64,000 bases of DNA from Dryas octopetala (taxonomy: Eukaryota > Streptophyta > Magnoliopsida > Rosales > Rosaceae). Positions 40,801 to 57,971 of this stretch are shown in pieces (position 1 is the first letter of the stretch; every line of letters begins with the position of its first letter). The position numbers and the translations under genes were made by a program. The stretch lies in contig OY992840.1 in the NCBI GenBank assembly GCA_963921425.1, positions 18,640,621 through 18,704,620 of the forward strand, written 5' to 3'. A model generated the notes under the pieces. That model did not search any database and was not told the origin of the DNA. It was given only the letters and a program-made list of their open reading frames with translations.

Positions 40801-42400
40801 TGGGTTTTGCATTATTTGTTAGGAAAGTGGTTCCTTTTGGTTTTCACATTCTCTGCCTTTTTATTTCTAATGTAGCATTGGCTTAAGAAAATGTTTAGAT
40901 TCTGAACTTGCTGTGGTGGATTTTAGAACTCCTTTGTCTTGAAAGTAGAAACTTTCTGTTTTTTACCTCATTTTTGAAATGACCATATGATTGGGTTGAG
41001 CTCTTGAATCATGATGGGACTACCAAGTAGGCCAAGGGCATGGCTGAAAGATAGTCTGCTTTCTTTTATTTTATTTTTCCTTTAGTGCAGTGGTTTGCCT
41101 TTTGGCTGGTGGTGTTGTCTTGTCTTGTCAGCCCATGTGGTCAAAAAGGTTCTTGATGTTACGATATTAAGGAGACAAGAGGACAGAAAAGGTTGGAGCT
41201 TTGTAGTTACATGAGATTAAATCCACACAATATTAGCTGAGTCGCATTTCGTGCATCCCAAGTATGTCATACAAAGAATCAACTACAGTTTGTGATTGGA
41301 ATTTTTCCAGTCAAATTTTTAAGGGATGATATGTTATCTGTCTTTCTTAGCAATTCTTACAAAAAAATTTATTTTAGTTGTGAATTATGTGATACGTATA
41401 TACTTTGACCAAACATATCATGGTGGCATTTCACCCACTTTCAAAAAAAAAAAAACTATTATTGTTTTCTGAAAATAGAAATTGTACCATTGCTCTTTCT
41501 TTTCATACAAGTATGAATCAATTAATCATTTAAAAAATTGGAACAATTGCTATTGTGTGACTCTCTGAAAGAAGCTTTTCATACATTTTATGTGTTAATA
41601 TCTTTTATCACATGATAAATATGTATAAAAATTGACACGTATGTGTATGTGTATATACCCGTTACACATGAAAATGTTACTCCGATTGAATTGAGTTTAT
41701 TCTGTTTTGGTTGTTTGGTGTTGTTTGTATCAGACCAACAAATTACTTGCATCCAACGATTTATTAGTGAACCTGCTCAAAGTCTCAGTAGAGAGTCTTG
41801 CCCAGGAGACAAGAAATTGCATAAGCCATTACACTCTTGTTTTCTCTGGTGTGGAAAAGAATATATGAGAGAATCTTTTGATCTGAGTAGGGACAAATTC
41901 AGAGGTAAGTAGAATTATTTTTCTTATTTTCTTAGGCTTCAACAGGATTACAAGGCGTATCAATTTTGAGTTACTCTGCTTCTTGGAAGGGTCCAAAAAT
42001 AGCAGGAGTTTTTTATGTTTTTTTTTTTTGTTGGTGAAGAATGATGAATTTATATTTTTGTCTTGTTGAATATAAATGCCATATGAAGCCACCGAGAAAT
42101 GTTTTTGTTTTGTCTTCTTGTCACTAAATACGTGTATGATTGATGTATCACAATTTATTATTATTTCCTCATAAAATCACACGAGAACTTTTGAAGGTTT
42201 GGGATTCAACGAATTTTAACTAATACACTGCATCAGTGACTGAGGTCATGAGTGACCCAATTAGTCATTATGTTTGAATACAGTCTTGTTCTTGTACGTA
42301 CCAAGATCTTCAACTCCAATATAAACCACACATTAATAACCTTCTCTCTCCCTCTATCACTCTCTATCTCTCAAGTCTCAACTCTGAAGGTAAGCAGAAA
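40801..42400. other. Intergenic and MATE promoter region
   Basis: No gene is seen. The part next to 42401 includes a CT-rich leader (about 42345-42385) just before the MATE start codon. Confidence 0.45.
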
Positions 42401-45087
42401 ATGGAGAGAGAAGATCACAAACCATCTCTGAGCTCACCATTGATTCAAGTTTGTGAAGAAGATGGACTTGTTAAGGTTGAAAAAGAAAGAAGCCGTTGGA
42501 AGGGTTTTAAGAGAAAGGAAATTCTGGAAGAAGTAAAGACGCAGTTATGGCTAGCAGGGCCTCTGGTATCTGTGAGTATATTACAGTACTCTATACAGAT
42601 AATAGCTGTTATGTTTGTAGGTCACCTTGGTGAACTATCTCTCTCTGGTGCTACCATGGCCCTTTCCTTCTCATCAGTGACTGGTTTCAGCTTGTTGGTA
42701 AGTTCGAACTCCTCTCTGATTATTGATTTTAGACATATAGTTTCTTGTGTTCCATAAAGAATCATGTTATATCAAAATTGCTTCCCCAAGAAAAATTGTG
42801 TGAAACGTAACAAAATTTGCTGGCATAGCATAGCAGCTCAACCCTTAATTTTGGAATTAAAGACATCTTGGTGCATACAATTCTGTGAGATTTTTTATTC
42901 TTGTCTCTACTGCATGTGGAAATACTATAGAGTAGTCCATTTGAGTTCAATGGAATGCAGAGCCAATTATTTTCCATCTGTTAGTTCTGCTTGGATACTT
43001 GGTTGATTTGTTGTCTACAAGTTTTGGTTTAACTTTGTTCTGTTAATAACCCTTCCAATTTGCAACTTGAACTGTTTATAAATTTCTAACGATCATTCTG
43101 TTTTTAAATTTTAATTTAAATAGATGGGTATGTCAAGTGCATTGGAAACACTATCTGGCCAGTGCTATGGTGCAAAGCAGTATCATATGATGGGCATACA
43201 CTTGCAGAGAGCCATGTTTGTTCTTTTACTTGTTTGCATACCCCTTGCTATCATTTCAGCAAACACAAGAGTCATTCTAATAGCTCTAGGCCAAGATGCT
43301 GGAATAGCAACAGCAGCCGGAGAGTTTGCCCGTTTCATGATCCCTTCCCTTTTCGCATATGCACTTCTTCAGTGCCTTGTGAGATTCTTACAAACTCAAA
43401 ACATTATATTCCCAATGATGCTGATCTCCGGATTTGCAACTTTACTGCACATCCCTATCTGTTGGTTTCTTGTATTTAAATCCAGACTTGGAGGTAGGGG
43501 AGCTGCCTTGGCAAGTGCCATCTCTTATTGGATCAATGTGCTATTTTTGGCACTTTATGTCAGATTCTCTTCTACATGTGCAAAAACTTGGACAGGCTTT
43601 TCAAAGGAGGCCTTTCACAATGTTTTTACATTTATTAGACTCGCCATTCCTTCAGCTGTCATGGTCTGGTAATTTCTATTTCTTGATGCTCCACAAGGTT
43701 CACACTAAGATTTTGGATTTTTAAATATCTATAGGTTCAACTGCATTTGGATTATATATCTATGTCTATATAAAAAATGCACTTAATAGTCATTTATCTA
43801 CTACTAAGGTTGTTATTTTAGTGCATAACGTTAGTGTCTAAGATCCTAATGCAGTTGACCATGAATTTTAACAGCTTGGAAATGTGGTCATTTGAAATGA
43901 TTGTTCTTCTATCTGGTCTTCTTCCAAACCCAAAGTTGGAAACCTCTGTGCTTTCTATCAGGTTAGTTCCTAACTGTGATGAGTTATTCTTGGATTTCTT
44001 TGATAGTTTGTGCGTTCTAGTTTAGATATATTCTGCTCATTCAACATTGTTACTTATCAAATCTATGTATTGCCAGCCTGAATACAGCGGCAATGGTTTG
44101 GATGATCCCTTTTGGACTGAGTGGTGCTGTGAGGTGAGATATATGCTATGATGCATTTAAAGTCAACAAGCTTTACAATTTTATGGCAACTTAAAAATTG
44201 TCACCAAAAGTTAATTAGTGCAATTATAAAATGTTTAGTAATCTAAAGTTGGATTGCATATTTCTTCTGTTTCTATGATTTGCAGCACTCGGGTCTCAAA
44301 TGAATTAGGAGCAGGGCGTCCAGAAACAGCACGTTTAGCAGTATGTGTTGTGTTAGTTATGGCCATTACTGAGGGTATATTGGTGGGAACAGTCCTGATA
44401 CTCATACGCAACGTCTGGGGCTATGCTTATAGCAATGAAACAGAAGTGATCACATATCTGGCAACCATGATGCCAATACTTGCAACATCCAACTTTTTAG
44501 ACGGTCTCCAGTGTGTTCTTTCAGGTCCTTCTACTTTTCTAATATTCTAATAATTTAAACCTACATAATCACAACAAACAATTCCATCAATATATTTATA
44601 GGTATATTTATGGGTTTACATTTTCAGGCACTGCTAGAGGATGTGGCTGGCAGAAGATTGGAGCATATGTCAATCTTGGGTCGTATTATTTAGTTGGAAT
44701 TCCAATGGCTGTTTTATTGGCTTTTGTCTTTCACGTTGGTGGAAAGGTATAAAAAGAAAAAAAAGATTAATCATTTTTCTTCTTTTCTTTCCTCTTAACT
44801 TGTTAACCTTGCTTGTTAAAATATTTTGAATAGGGGCTCTGGCTGGGGATCATATGTGCACTCATTGTGCAAGTGTTATCACTTTTTACTGTAACCATAC
44901 GCACCAACTGGGAGCAAGAGGTTGCACTCTCTCTCTCTCTCTTCCTCCCTCTCTCTCAACACACACACAAACTCTCTCTTCTTCTTTATGTGTACTTTTT
45001 CTATCTAACCTATGTTTGTTTTGGTAGGCAAAAAAAGCTACAGAAAGAGTGTATGACTCAACAGTTCCTGTGGAGATATTGTCATAA
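42401..45087 (+). CDS. MATE efflux carrier (DETOXIFICATION family)
   Basis: Cation-coupled multidrug/secondary-metabolite exporter of 496 aa with about 12 membrane helices, most like the DTX clade around DTX16 (from memory). Eight exons stay in phase: 42401-42697, 43124-43668, 43875-43961, 44077-44133, 44286-44524, 44628-44746, 44834-44920, 45028-45087. Family landmarks: [35 protein letters not shown], the [19 protein letters not shown] helix 2-3 region, [34 protein letters not shown] and [21 protein letters not shown]. The first 45 residues are charged and cytosolic. The protein ends shortly after the last helix ([15 protein letters not shown]). Membrane location could be vacuolar or plasma membrane; sequence alone does not decide. 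Confidence 0.93.
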
Positions 45088-45965
45088 GTTGAATTATGAT
45101 CATGAACAACAGAATTCTGAATTTCATTAATACTTAGTGCTAACGAGCACGCCGCCAAAAATCTTGACATAATTATCAGTAGTGGTGCAACTCGATATGC
45201 TCAACATTAAACTGAAGCTACATGTTTGGGTGAAGTTATTATCCCTGTGTTGGTGTTATTTGGGATATCCTTCTGAAAATCTTGCAGAGATAGATGTCTG
45301 GGTGCTATTCCAATGGCTTGAAATTGTAACATTAACTAGGCCGAATAATCATATGGATCAAGTTAGATCATTCAATATAATTGTATTTCTCTTCTTTTTA
45401 TCCCTTTTTATCTGATGTGACTTGTTAGCTATCTTTATTATATTTGAAGCAATTCAACTCATATTTAGGAGAGGCTTAAAAATGGAATACAAATATTCAT
45501 GTTCTATAAGGAATTCATTTTTGCAAAATACTAGCTAGCTCAATTGCAAAATGTCATATTGACATCACACACTTTTCTTTCAAAAGCCAAGTTAGTCAAA
45601 AAGGTGCTACAATCATAACTCATTATTCATCAACTATGATAGCTTACGGATTAGACCAAAGTATGAGTGAGGATGGTCGTAGTAAAGTAAAGAACAGGGA
45701 ATGAACATTGATTGCACTATTCTCACTCAAAGTTTAGCATTTTGGTATTAAAGAGCATATACTTTGATTAAGGGAGTCTATTTATTAAGAGTCTAGTATG
45801 TCACATACTTGATGAAAGCACCTGCAGATGCCAGGCCAAGTTTCTATAAAATGCCATATTCCACATCTGATTGGTACATAGCAACGTACTTTAATTCTGT
45901 TCCATTCATCAAAACCACCATACATCGATACACAACATAACTCTCTTTCCTCCTTCAGAATCATC
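45088..45965. other. MATE 3' flank and NLR promoter
   Basis: It contains the MATE 3' UTR and the upstream region of the NLR sequence. No further coding signal was found. Confidence 0.45.
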
Positions 45966-48579
45966 ATGGGGGAATTTGTGTATAGCATTGCAGAGAATGT
46001 CATGGAGGGGCTAGGGTCCAATGCTTACCAAGAAATTTGCTTGGCATGGGGTGTCACAGATGAACTACACAACCTCAAAGAGACCCTCTCACACATCAAA
46101 ATAGTGGTCCTGGATGCAGAGGAAAAGCAGAGGAAGGACGCCCTTCTGACCCAATGGTTAGGAAAGCTCAAAGATGTTTGCTACGATATAGAGAACGTGC
46201 TCGATCAGTTTGCATTCAAAGAGTTGCGGATGCAATTGCTGATCAACCGTGGGAGTGTCAAAGGAAAGGTATGCACCTTCTTTTCACGTTGGAATCCACT
46301 CATATTTAACTTCAAAATGGGTCATAGAATAAAAAATATTAGAGAAAGGCTAGATGTAATTGCTGTAAAAAAGCTTCGTTTCATCTCATGGAACGAGCTG
46401 TAGATTGGCATGGTGTGCCCATTAATAGGGAGACCCACTCTTTTGTGCAAGCACCTGATGTTGTTGGGAGAGATGATGATAAAAAAAAGATTATCATTCA
46501 TCTCTTGAACTTGAACTTGAAGGAAACCGGTCATGGTTGTGATGCGAATGTTTCTGTTATTTCCATTACTGGGCTAGGAGGTATAGGAAAGACTACCCTT
46601 GCAAAACTGGTGTATAATGATAATAGAGTAGTCAAAAACTTTGAGTTGAGGATGTGGGTATGTGTCTCAGACCATTTTGATAATAGAAGATTGGTTCGTG
46701 AAATTATTACATCTGCAACTAATGAAAACTGTGGTGATCATGATAGTTTCGAACATATGAAAAATAAGTTGCACAATGCTTTGAAGGACAAGCAGTTTTT
46801 ATTAGTGTTGGATGATGTTTGGGATAAAAACCAAATTGGAGTAACAAATACAAAATGGAATGACTTAAAAGCTTTGTAAATGTTGGAGCCACTGGGAGCA
46901 AAATCTTGGTGACAACACGCAGTGAATCCATTGCTTCCATTATGGGCTCCACACGCGTGCATTCATTAAGAGGTCTTCCTCACAAAGATTGTATGTCTTT
47001 GCTCATAAAAGGAGCATTTGGTCAGAAAGGAGAAGAGCAACGCTATCCACACTTGATGGCAATTGGAAATGATATTGCGAAGAAGTGTGAAGGGGTTCCT
47101 CTAGCTGTAACTACCCTAGGGAGCGTCCTCTATTTGAGAAGGGATGAACATGGTTGGTCAGAAGTAAGAGATAACGACATATGGAATTTAGAGCAGGGAG
47201 ACCATGACATTCTACCTGCACTTAAATTAAGCTACGATGCATTGCCACCCAACTTGAAACCTTGTTTTGCCTTTTGCTCACTTTTTCCCAAGGGTTACCA
47301 ATTTGTAAGTTATGAATTGATCCCCTTGTGGATGGCACAAGGCTTCCTTCAACCCTCGAAGGGAAGCCAAGAGTTTGAAGAGATGGGCCTAGACTACATA
47401 AGGCAATTATGTTCTAGATCTTTGTTTCAAATTGATGAAGATTGCATACATGCTATGAAATTTAAAATGCATCATCTAGTTCATGATTTAGCCATCTCAG
47501 TGTCACAAGCAGAGTGTTCATCTGTAAATTTTCGTCCCTCTACCCCTAATCCTTGTGAAAGGGTTCGACATGTGTCCATATCCCGGGATGACTTGTCCAT
47601 TAAAGAGGATCAAGTTCCTAAGTTCTTACTGCAGTTGAAGAGAGTGTGGACCATTCTATTTCCAAGTCTGGCACATATGGATATCACCAATGAGTCTCTG
47701 TTAAAAACTTGCATACGAAAATTCAAGTACTTGCGAGTCCTAGATCTGAGTGGTTCGACTCTTGAGGTGCTTCCGAGTTCTATTGGTAACTTGTGTCATT
47801 TGAGATATCTCAACCTGTCTAAAAGTCAAGGCATACAAAAGCTTCCAGAGTCCATTTGCAAGCTGCATAACTTGCAGACCTTACTACTTTCAGATTGTGA
47901 GAAACTCAAGGAGTTACCCCAAGGCATAGAGAACCTGATCAACCTCAGAACATTGGTGTTAACCACAAATCAGGTGGATTTGCCAGAAGGAATTCAACTC
48001 CTCACCTCTCTTCGACTTTTACAGATCCATAATTGCAGTGATCTTGAATCTTTTGGAGAAGGGATACAATGCCTCACCAACCTCCGAATGCTAGTTATTT
48101 CCAACTGTGGAAGTCTAGAGTCATTGCCGCACAATATGAAATACCTGACTTCATTGAAGACTTTAGTTATCTCCGATTGTGAGAAACTCGACTTGATGGA
48201 GTCAGGAGAAGGCATTCGAGGTCTTCAATCATTCTCAGTCTCCAAAATTTCAAATTTGAAGGCTTTGCCTCCTTGGCTTCTAGAGTCTGCAAACACTCTA
48301 CAGAGCATACGTAATGAAAATTGCGAGGATCTTACAACACTTCCGGAGTGGCTGCAAAAGTTCAAGTTGCTCCAACAACTGGTGATTGGAGAATGCCCCC
48401 AGCTGTTGGCTTTGCCAGAGGGGATGCATCTCCTCACTGCATTGAGAGAACTGAAGATCAGCGGTTGCTCTACATTGAGTGAAAGATGCAAAAGGAAGGA
48501 AGGTAAGGACTGGTCCAAGATCGCTCATGTCACTAAGATTACACTTGATGGAGAAAATATCAGATCAAATGATGATTAG
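45966..48579 (+). pseudogene. CC-NB-LRR resistance protein (RGA-type), frame-broken
   Basis: An intracellular immune receptor of the coiled-coil class with no intron in its coding region. An N-terminal Rx-type CC domain (45966 to about 46350, with DVCYDIENVLDQF) precedes the NB-ARC: P-loop GLGGIGKTT, kinase-2 FLLVLDDVW, RNBS-B KILVTTRS, GLPL GVPLAVTTLGS, RNBS-D CFAFCSLFPKGY. About 12 LRRs end at the TAG at 48577. Two single-base shifts interrupt it: one near 46360-46388 by an A6 run, after which the CC frame stops at 46401, and one near 46870-46882, where the NB frame stops at 46877. The MHD motif reads MHH (47467-47475). The lengths and motifs of all three segments are otherwise normal, so decay is recent or the breaks are assembly errors. 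A GT-AG intron may follow in the 3' UTR (48580 to about 48665). Confidence 0.82.
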
Positions 48580-49439
48580 GTAAGAAATCTACCTTTGATC
48601 TCTTTTTCATCCTGCTATATTTTGGTTGTCATACTAAATGTTGCTATGTATTTTTATGTTATTAGGTCAAAAGTAGCATGGAGTAGATGCATGCTTTATC
48701 TCTTGTTGCAACTGCATTCAAATGTGGATTGTGCACCAAAGGAAAGTTTGTCTTCTTGAGCCAGCTTCTTTTCCCTTACTCATGCAAAAAGTACCCTGGC
48801 TTGATCAAAAGCTTGAGTATGCAAGGCTTACTTTTTCAAATTCTTTTCCTGGTAGTCAATTCGGAATAAAATAAGAGGAAGTTATGATTTTAATCTCTGT
48901 AATTATATGATATTTGACGACTGTCAGACCAATGTACGTTCCTATAAACTGCATTCATTGAATATAGCTCTTGATAACTGTTTGATATAAATATATAATT
49001 ATATATATAAATGTGTGTGTGTGTGTGTTGTATAGAGGCCTCTTGTTATTTTTCATTTAACAAGAAAGTAAGAAACTAATTCGAAAAAGTAATTTTCGAA
49101 TACTTTGGACATCCATCTGCTCAAGGCTGCTTCAGCGTATAATTGTAATTTCTATTATGTTTATAATATGTTCAATTTATATTTTCTTTAGAAGATTCAA
49201 TTTATATTCCTTAAATTTTTATTTTTATCATCATAGGACCAAGAAAGGTTTTTAATAAGGTTAGATGGATACTTGGATCTTTGAAAATCTCTCTGGGAAT
49301 GAATCCTATTTCTTTTGTTTTTTTGGTCAGAACTGGGAATCCTATTTCTACTATTCCTATTTCCTAATAAAGCTTTACTTTGAAATCCAGCCTTCACGCT
49401 GTTTCTTCGATTCCAAGTTACAAGTTTGAACATTGCCCA
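48580..49439. other. NLR 3' flank
   Basis: AT-rich, with a short GT microsatellite near 49012-49028. No gene is seen. Confidence 0.45.
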
Positions 49440-50586
49440 ATGGCTGAGGATTCTACGCTGTCCAAAGCAGCCTTAAACGACACCGTCTCCATTGAAAAAC
49501 CGGAAAGAGTCCGGATCCAATCCATCATCTTGCGACCCGATGGGGCAGCGGGTCCGGGTTGTTGGATGGGTGAGGTCACTGAGGTGGGGTGGTCGAAAGG
49601 CAGGCAAGGATGCATTTGTGTTTCTGGAGCTGAACGATGGGTCGTGTGTGGGCAACTTGCAGCTGATTGTGGAAGCAGCCAAGGCTGATCTCGGCCAACT
49701 CAAGCCAACTGGCACGTGCGTGGTCGCAGAGGGCGTGCTTCAGCTACCCAGTTGGGGGTAGCTGAGAATGAACTTGAAAAGGCAAAGTAGAAGGGGGTGT
49801 TGAAGCTGGAGGAGAGATCAAAGCTTCAACTGGGTATCCCCTGCAAAGATGGCAAGATAGACTATTCCATTTCATTCGACTGTCTCTGGCCAACTACAGC
49901 TTGAATCCTATGCATGTTCTTTTGGTAAAGCCTATTCATTTGGGCCTATTACGTATACAAAAGCAGTGGAGCTGCTAATTGAGGTTGTAGAGGAAAAGGG
50001 TTTCAAGTTTGAGAACCATGTAGAGTGGGGGGTTGATTTGGCATCTGAGCATGAAACGAACTTGACAGAGGTGAAGTTTCAGAAGCCTGTTATTGTTTAC
50101 AACTACCCTAAAGGGATCAAACCATTCTACATATATGAGGCTCAACGATGATTCTAAAACAGTGGCTGCTATAGATGTCCTGGTGCCAAAGGTGGGAGAG
50201 TTGGTGGGGGGAAGCCAAAAGGGAAGAGCGTTTAGATGTTCTTGAGAGCAGGATGGCGGAGATGGGGTGCGTCGCTTTGGGACTGTCCAACATAGTGGTT
50301 TTGGTTTAGGCTTTGAACGGATGGTAATGTTTGCTACTGGCATTGCCAACATTAGAGATGTTATGCCCTTCCCCAGATGACCTGGAAGAGCAGATCTTTG
50401 ATTTTTTAGTCTATAGGGTTGATAGAGTACAGTCATGGTTGATTCTTGCTAGAGTAGGAAGGATACTGTTGGCCACACAATCACTGGTTGTGTGCTTAGC
50501 TTCATTTATTTTTGTCAAGTATAAGTAGGGAACCTTTTTCTCCCATAATATTACTACTGGTACATGCACCAAAAAAAAAAAAAAAA
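49440..50586 (+). pseudogene. Asparaginyl-tRNA synthetase pseudogene, probably processed
   Basis: Fragments in all three forward frames match cytosolic AsnRS (SYNC type). The anticodon-binding OB part is read as VRVVGWVRS, FVFLELNDGSCVGNLQLIV and PTGTCVVAEGVLQLP. A later piece reads VSGQLQLESYACSFG. The catalytic C-terminal part reads [37 protein letters not shown] and [19 protein letters not shown], then [19 protein letters not shown] and [13 protein letters not shown]. Long stretches of the middle domain are missing and several frameshifts and stops are present. No introns interrupt the matching pieces, and a 16-base poly(A) run (50571-50586) follows at a distance fitting a 3' UTR. Both point to a reverse-transcribed copy. 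I could not find the target duplication. Confidence 0.8.
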
Positions 50587-51244
50587 TGCATGAACAATGT
50601 ACATAAAAGAAGAAAATATACTCCACATGAACCCACCATGAATTTAATTGTTAATTCAATGAATCAATAACACCCTGCTTCGTAAACAATCAAATGGACA
50701 ACGTGGCTCCACTACATTTGGGTCTTTATCTTCAAGAATATAAGGTATATTGTAACCAAAAAAGAATATAAGGTATATAGCGCAATAATAGTGCTAATGT
50801 TGGCATCAAATTAGTAATTACCATGGACAACAATTTGACTACTCTCAAGTACAAATCTTAAAAAAAATAATAAAGAAAAAATGGAGCAACACAATTCAAA
50901 AATCCCTCAAAATTTGGCCTTACATAGGTTAGGGTACAAATTATGTTATCACAATTCTTCCAAACAAAATCCTCTGCATTGTGATTATCTTCGACTTCAC
51001 CGAATATTCTCCTCCCTATTATCTCAACAGATAACAACCAATAAAAGTCAAGCAGATATATAAAATGACTTTGGGCCTTGAGGCCCTCATCTGTACCCAA
51101 AACAAAATATATAAAAAATGAAATGGAGACAACTGCATATCACAACATACTTCAAACATTAGCTGCATACCTCGTTAAAGTGGGACCGGCAATCTTACAT
51201 CTCTCAAACAAATAACATATCTGATTTCTGTGTACAAAATGTTC
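50587..51244. other. Intergenic, CDKD 3' flank
   Basis: No gene is seen. The part next to 51245 should be the CDKD 3' UTR. Confidence 0.45.
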
Positions 51245-55365
<4,121 letters not shown>

Positions 55366-55540
55366 TGCGGTCTCCGAGTTATCACTTCACTATAGATTTT
55401 TTCTTTCTTTTCTACAGTGAGATTTTAGAGTGAATCTTCTATTCACAATTGGGAATTTTCTATGCAAATCATTTTCCCCAGAAAATCCGAGAAAAAGTTT
55501 TAGGGTTTAATCATCGGTTGATACGAGAAAACCGTTGAAG

Positions 55541-55588
55541 GCGAGAGAGAGAGAGAGAGAGTGTGTGTGTGAGAGCGTGTCTGTGCGC
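55541..55588. repeat. GA/GT microsatellite in the CDKD leader or promoter
   Basis: A (GA)n run followed by (GT)n lies about 180-220 bp upstream of the CDKD start codon. On the sense strand it is an AC/TC-rich tract of the kind often found in plant 5' UTRs. Confidence 0.75.
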
Positions 55589-56953
55589 GATGGAGAGAGC
55601 CTGTTGAAGCAACGTCTATAGACTCTACGGTCAATTCAGCATTTTTCTTTTGTATATAAAAAGAAGGTTAAATTATATTTTTATTCCCTGGCCAAAAAAT
55701 ATATATATATTTTTATTCCGATGGTTTAAAATTTGTGAAAATTCTCAATTTCCCCAGTTTTTTCATCAGCACGTGACATTTTCGTACGTAAAATGTATGT
55801 TGAACTTGAATTCAATTGCAGCCATCAATAAACTACAAAGATATAATTGTTAAAATTGAAATTAAGTTTAAATTATAAAAATGTACTTTAGCTAGAAAAT
55901 TTTATTTCTTGTTATTTTTTTAATGGAAAAAATTTATCTATAACAAGGATAAAACTGACTTAACATCCCTTAAAAAGATAATCTCTAATCTTAACATTGA
56001 TCGAGTTTTCACTACTCTTCAATATTATACAAACCAGTGATGCCAAGGAGACAATATTTTGGCAAAATAGCGACCTTGGAGGGATTGGTGAGTAACTATT
56101 TTATAATATTCATTAATCTAATGACACATATTTTTATTAATTTAAAACATCAATCATTCCTATTTTATTACCCAATGTCCATTTCAAATTACTAATTATT
56201 AAAAAAAAAATTCTCATTCAAATCTCATTCGCTGATGGGTTCACTTCATATCCTCTTAAGATGAAGAATCAGATTTGTGTAGACTACCCATACAAAATCT
56301 CAAAAGTTAAAACCTAAAGTAAACTTGACAAATTATGTGTTATTTAATTAATTTAAGAGCCCTTATAAAATAGTCTCTTATAATTAGTCCCTGAAGTCGG
56401 ACTCAATATTTTAATATCACATTTGTAGCACATCTTGAAATCCATCAATATAATACATATGTGTACCCAAAATGTGATTTTTCCTAACATTATTGTATAC
56501 CAAAATGTCGGAAAAGAAATGTTCAAATTCGGGCCTTGAGTGTTTTAAAACTTTGCATTCCTTAATTTATTGGGCTTCACCTGGGCTGAGAGAAGCCCAA
56601 TATTTATCCAAACTTGAGGGAAAGTGGGCAACTGATTCTAGCCGCGTGGACCCGCATTCATCTGCCTCCTGTGGATATTACGCAATGAATGATGTCATGA
56701 AGTGAGGAGTCTTCTTTCCGGTGGAAGATTCCGTACTCCGAAATGGAATACTCTCCCATAAAAATTCGAGTGTTGAAGTTTTCCTTTGGTCAGATTGAAT
56801 CCCAGATTATTTTATTGTAAACTTTTTTGGTCAAAATTGAAGACAGTAAAATAAAGCCTTCCACTAAATGAAGCCGTAGTTGATTACAGTCACAGAGTTG
56901 TCTATAAATTCACAAACTTTGGTGCAAGCTTTGATTAAAAGTAGTAGCTGAAA
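55589..56953. other. Divergent intergenic region, CDKD / GSTU
   Basis: About 1.4 kb of AT-rich DNA. It holds the CDKD promoter on the left and the first GSTU promoter on the right. Short open frames (for example near 56493-56705) lack any recognisable domain. Confidence 0.5.
56902..56910 (+). promoter_or_regulatory. TATA box of the first GSTU gene
   Basis: TCTATAAAT lies 44-52 bp before the start codon. The same CTATAAAT string sits at matching spacing before the second GSTU gene, supporting a conserved core promoter. Confidence 0.6.
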
Positions 56954-57971
56954 ATGGGAAGCCTGAAACTAGTTGCCTCAGCTCAAAGCCTTTTCTGCAC
57001 CAGGATTGAGTGGGCTTTGAAGCTGAAGGGTGTGGAATATGAGTACATACTAGAAGATTTAAGAAACAAGAGTGCAACTCTGCTCAAGTATAACCCTGTC
57101 CACAAGAAGGTCCCTGTGCTTGTCCACCATGACAAACCCATCGTCGAGTCGCTTGTGATCTTGGAGTACATCGAAGAGACATGGAAGGAGAACCCCTTGC
57201 TACCTCAGGACCCATATGACAGAGCCATAGCTCGCTTTTGGGCTAAATTTGTTGATGAAAAGGTACTCGAAAGTTGAAACTCACCCTTTTCCTTTAAACA
57301 ATCAAATCTAACATACAAATGTATGCATGTATCACAGTTATGATTTGGGCATAATTATGACTTTGTTCCTATGAGTTAATGGCTGTTACATTTGATAGTG
57401 AAAATTCCATACCTGGTAATGAAATAGTCAACCCTTTGATAATGAAAAATCTATATCTGGAAATGAAAAAGTGAACCCATCAAGAACTAGGGCCAAAAAG
57501 TAGTTCTATCCCTGTATGACAGAATTTTCCTTGGTCCTGTATGCTAGAGACAAAAGCTCTTTAATTATAAGATTTCTTCAAACTAATTTTCTTGTATATA
57601 TTCAGCTTGTGATGGGGGGATGGAAAGCTTGCCAGGCTGAAGGAGAAGAGAAGGTGAAGGCTTTGGAGTCTGCGCAAGAATCACTAGCACATTTTGAGCA
57701 GCAGATTGAAGGGAAAAAGTTTTTTGGTGGAGAAAAAATAGGGTATCTGGACTTAGTATTGGGTTGGATGCCTCACTGGCTCAGTGTCATGGAAGAAGTT
57801 GGAGGCATGAAGCTCATTGAAGCAGAGAAATTCCCATCACTCCATGAATGGGCTCAGAACTTCATTGAAACTCCACTCATCAAAGAATGCCTTCCACCCA
57901 GAGAAATGCTTGTCAACTATATGAGTGCTAGCCTCACTTACCTGCGTTCCTTGGCAGCCAACAAACCATGA
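56954..57971 (+). CDS. Tau-class glutathione S-transferase, copy 1
   Basis: Cytosolic plant detoxification enzyme of 224 aa that conjugates glutathione to electrophiles. Two exons, 56954-57262 and 57606-57971, have the single phase-0 intron typical of GSTUs. The N-terminal thioredoxin fold has the likely catalytic Ser12 in ASAQSLFC, then [14 protein letters not shown] and the glutathione-binding [13 protein letters not shown]. The helical C-terminal domain has [18 protein letters not shown]. The usual W-x-S-P-F pattern is changed to A-Q-S-L-F, which is shared with copy 2 and marks a divergent GSTU branch. It is in direct tandem with copy 2, about 740 bp away. Confidence 0.94.

Noticed and set aside
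41643-41912. An 89-codon plus-strand frame
   Set aside because: No similarity, no codon bias and no supporting splice or promoter signals; it lies in gene-poor AT-rich DNA.
56493-56705. A 70-codon plus-strand frame upstream of the GSTU pair
   Set aside because: No recognisable domain and no start context or splice partner; treated as chance.
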